Source: JBKHDT01 sp046541195 (GTDB taxonomy: Bacteria > Pseudomonadota > Gammaproteobacteria > Halothiobacillales > Halothiobacillaceae). Taken from it: 9,679 nt of DNA. Where the stretch lies: the NCBI GenBank assembly GCA_046541195.1, contig JBKHDT010000079.1, forward strand, positions 1 to 9,679. Reading direction: 5' to 3'. Both the position numbers and the translations under genes were made by a program. Within the stretch, counting starts at the first letter, position 1. The number at the start of each line of letters is the position of its first letter. Of the stretch, positions 7,830 through 9,679 are shown in pieces. Under the pieces are notes generated by a model. It searched no databases and had not been told where the DNA came from. It was given only the letters and a program-made list of their open reading frames with translations.

Positions 7830-7901
7830 CAATCCGTATTGTGATGTTGATGCGCGACATGGGCCGGGATCTGCAATCCACGGCTCCGTGATGTGATGGC
7901 G
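7830..7901 (+). repeat. Two degenerate direct repeats CAATCC-N5/8-GTGATG, second one CRISPR-repeat-like
   Basis: Copy one (7830-7854) is CAATCC, five bases, then GTGATGTTGATGCG. Copy two (7874-7901) is CAATCC, eight bases, then GTGATGTGATGGCG. They start 44 nt apart. Within copy two, CAATCCACGGCTCCGTG (7874-7890) contains CAATCCACG, which is shared with many repeats of the I-C and I-U type, and inverted arms CACGG/CCGTG at 7879-7890. They could be a pair of regulator sites, a decayed CRISPR repeat, or coincidence. Confidence 0.35.
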
Positions 7902-7910
7902 GCCTTCGAG

Positions 7911-7921
7911 GGAGGAGGATT
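7911..7921 (+). promoter_or_regulatory. Strong ribosome binding site for cas4-cas1
   Basis: GGAGGAGG at 7911-7918 contains two overlapping Shine-Dalgarno cores; the first GGAGG is 6 nt before the ATG at 7922. This fixes the start and indicates that cas4-cas1 is expressed independently of the upstream operon. Confidence 0.8.
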
Positions 7922-9661
7922 ATGGATATTGACGGCAATCCAAAGAGTGTGCAGGGATCGTTGCCACTTCCTTACCGCGTGACTGGGAGCGAGCCGCCGC
8001 TGCTGCCCGCGCGGATGGTGAACGAGTACGAATACTGTCCGCGTCTGGCTTATCTGGAATGGGTGCAGGTTGAATGGGACGGCAACGCGGACACCACCGA
8101 GGGCAGTTGGCACCATCGCCGGGTCGACGAACGCAAGGGCAGAATGCCTGTCAGCGAGGAACTGGGAGATCACGAACACCTGCATGCCCGCTCGGTGACC
8201 CTGTCTTCGGAACGACTCGGACTGATCGCCCGGATCGACTTGATCGAGGTTCAGGACGGCCGCGTCGTGCCAGTCGACTACAAGCGCGGCAAGCGGCCGC
8301 ACGTTCCCAAAGGCGCCTACGCGCCCGAGCGGGTGCAGTTGTGCGTGCAAGGCCTGATCCTGGAGGAAAATGGCTATCGTTGCGACGAAGGGGTGCTGTA
8401 TTTCGTGGGGAGCCGCGAACGGGTGGCCGTAACCTTCGATGATGACCTGCGCGACGCAACCGCCCGCGCAGTAGACGGTCTGCGCCTGGTGGCAGCCGGT
8501 GGGCAGGTACCGCCACCGCTGGAAGACAGTCCCAAGTGTCCGCGCTGCTCGCTGGTGGGCATTTGCCTGCCGGACGAGGTGCAGTTCCTGCGTAATGGCG
8601 AGCAATCACCTCGACCGTTGGCAGTGCGGCGCGCCGACGCGTTGCCGCTGCATGTCCAGGCCAACCGCGCCAAGATTTGCAAGCGCGGCGAGAACCTGAT
8701 CATCGAATCCGGCGACGACCCCGATCACCCCGAGACCCGCAGCGTGCGGCTGGTCGACGTCTCGCAGGTCGTGCTGATGGGCAATGTCTACGTCACCACG
8801 CCGACGCTGCACGAGTTGATGCGCCGGGAAATTCCGGTCTGCTGGTACTCTTGGGGCGGCTGGTTCCTCGGCCACACCCAAGGCATGGGCCACAAGAACG
8901 TGGAAGTACGCACAGCGCAATACCGCGCCAGCTTCGATCCTGCTTTTTGCCTGCGGTTGGCCAAGGCACTGGTGCGCGCCAAGATCCACAACGCGCGTAC
9001 CTTCATGCGTCGCAACTGGCGTGCGGATGACTCGCCCGATGAAATCTTGAAACGACTCAAGGAAGACCGTGACCGTGTCGCCCGTGTCGGGGATCTTGAG
9101 ACTCTGCTCGGCATTGAGGGCACTGCTGCCCGGCGCTACTTCTCGCGTTTCGACGCGCTGATTCGCAAACCCGACGAAGGTGAGACCCTTCGTTTTGACT
9201 TTGATAAGCGCAGCCGCCGACCGCCCACCGATCCGGTCAATGCCTTGCTTTCCTTCGCCTACGCCGTACTCGCTCGAGCCTGGACCGTCACGCTGGCCAC
9301 CGTCGGGCTGGATCCGTATCGGGGCTTTTACCACCAGCCTCGTTACGGCCGGCCCGCCCTGGCGCTCGATCTGATGGAATCCTTCCGCCCACTGATCGCA
9401 GACTCCAGCGTCATTCAGGCACTGAACAACGGCGAAGTGCGGCCGGACGACTTTATCGAAGTCGCCGGAAGTGTCGCGTTGAAGCCTGCCGGTCGCAAGC
9501 GATTTCTTGGCGTGATCGAACGCCGCATGAGCCAGGAAGTAACCCATCCGTTGTTCGGCTACCGCGTGGAGTACCGACGACTCATGGAACTGCAAGCACG
9601 CCTGCTCACCCGCCACCTGCTCGGCGAGATCGACCACTACCCCGACTTCACCACCCGTTGA
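7922..9661 (+). CDS. cas4-cas1: Cas4-Cas1 fusion, spacer-acquisition integrase with PAM-selecting nuclease domain
   Basis: The 579-aa product joins two adaptation proteins, a fusion known from type I-G loci such as that of Geobacter sulfurreducens. There the Cas4 part helps to choose spacers with a correct PAM. The Cas4 domain (about residues 28-220) has RecB-nuclease residues D106, D119 and K121 (VDYK) and Q139 of the QxxxY-like motif. The four iron-sulfur cysteines are C39 (EYCPR) and C206, C209, C215 (KCPRCSLVGIC). Cas1 begins near L241 (LPLHVQANRA) and carries the metal-binding catalytic residues E399 (LLGIEG), H471 (GFYHQPRYGRP) and D483/E486 (ALDLMESFRP). All key residues are present, so both domains look active. 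The start follows GGAGGAGG. A toxin-antitoxin pair separates the gene from the interference operon. A second gene appears to start right at the window edge. Confidence 0.96.
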   Translation: MDIDGNPKSVQGSLPLPYRVTGSEPPLLPARMVNEYEYCPRLAYLEWVQVEWDGNADTTEGSWHHRRVDERKGRMPVSEELGDHEHLHARSVTLSSERLGLIARIDLIEVQDGRVVPVDYKRGKRPHVPKGAYAPERVQLCVQGLILEENGYRCDEGVLYFVGSRERVAVTFDDDLRDATARAVDGLRLVAAGGQVPPPLEDSPKCPRCSLVGICLPDEVQFLRNGEQSPRPLAVRRADALPLHVQANRAKICKRGENLIIESGDDPDHPETRSVRLVDVSQVVLMGNVYVTTPTLHELMRREIPVCWYSWGGWFLGHTQGMGHKNVEVRTAQYRASFDPAFCLRLAKALVRAKIHNARTFMRRNWRADDSPDEILKRLKEDRDRVARVGDLETLLGIEGTAARRYFSRFDALIRKPDEGETLRFDFDKRSRRPPTDPVNALLSFAYAVLARAWTVTLATVGLDPYRGFYHQPRYGRPALALDLMESFRPLIADSSVIQALNNGEVRPDDFIEVAGSVALKPAGRKRFLGVIERRMSQEVTHPLFGYRVEYRRLMELQARLLTRHLLGEIDHYPDFTTR

Positions 9662-9679
9662 GCGGTTGGAGTGAACCCA
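9662..9679 (+). promoter_or_regulatory. Ribosome binding site of the next gene, probably cas2
   Basis: GGAG at 9668-9671 is followed by 7 nt and a final A at 9679, exactly where an ATG would be expected to begin. Cas2 commonly follows Cas1 or Cas4-Cas1, so the next gene is inferred to be cas2. None of its coding sequence can be read here. Confidence 0.4.

Larger units (their letters stand above)
7761..7921. promoter_or_regulatory. Divergent intergenic region between antitoxin and cas4-cas1
   Basis: This 161-nt gap must carry the promoters of both the toxin-antitoxin pair and cas4-cas1, because the genes point away from each other. I see no convincing sigma-70 consensus; the best + strand candidates (TTGGTC at 7824-7829, TATTGT at 7837-7842) do not pair with good partners. 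The region holds no plausible gene. Its visible content is the TATGA repeat, two CAATCC-GTGATG repeats and a strong ribosome binding site, listed separately. Confidence 0.5.

Noticed and set aside
7757..9637. Two long minus-strand open frames (282 and 343 codons) under cas4-cas1
   Set aside because: They mirror the Cas4-Cas1 coding frame, whose catalytic residues are all present. Their translations resemble no family that I recognise.
1..9679. CRISPR array in the window
   Set aside because: No set of regularly spaced identical repeats of 28-37 nt is visible. Only the single repeat-like 17-mer at 7874-7890 was found.

Overview
The window is almost entirely a type I-G (formerly I-U) CRISPR-Cas locus from a GC-rich bacterium. 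GC content, tight gene packing and gene style suggest a proteobacterium. I cannot name the species, and there is no rRNA or housekeeping gene to help.

Positions 2-7100 (+ strand) hold the complete interference module as one tight operon. Its genes are cas3 (helicase followed by a C-terminal HD nuclease), csx17 (the large subunit Cas8u2/Cas8g), csb1 (the Cas7 backbone) and csb2 (a Cas5-Cas6 fusion). cas3 and csx17 overlap in ATGA, csx17 and csb1 are 15 nt apart, and csb1 and csb2 are 2 nt apart. cas3 is open at the left edge, and its true start is probably outside the window.

Positions 7113-7760 (- strand) hold a toxin-antitoxin pair inserted between the interference and adaptation modules. 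It consists of an intact ribbon-helix-helix antitoxin and a MazF/PemK-type toxin. The toxin frame is broken by one extra base at 7271-7272, and the missing C-terminal half can be read in the next frame. The pair converges on csb2 and diverges from the adaptation gene.

Positions 7761-7921 are a divergent intergenic region. It contains a short TATGA direct repeat in front of the antitoxin, two degenerate CAATCC...GTGATG repeats, and a 17-nt stretch that resembles part of a CRISPR repeat.

Positions 7922-9661 (+ strand) encode a Cas4-Cas1 fusion with its cysteines and catalytic residues present. The last 18 bases carry a ribosome binding site and probably the first base of the next gene, most likely cas2.

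Together, Csb2 would process crRNA and cap the complex, Csb1 would form the crRNA filament, Csx17 would recognise target DNA, and Cas3 would unwind and degrade it. Cas4-Cas1, with Cas2, would select and insert spacers. No CRISPR array lies in the window. The least ordinary parts are the broken toxin beside an intact antitoxin inside the cas locus, and the repeat-bearing region between antitoxin and cas4-cas1.
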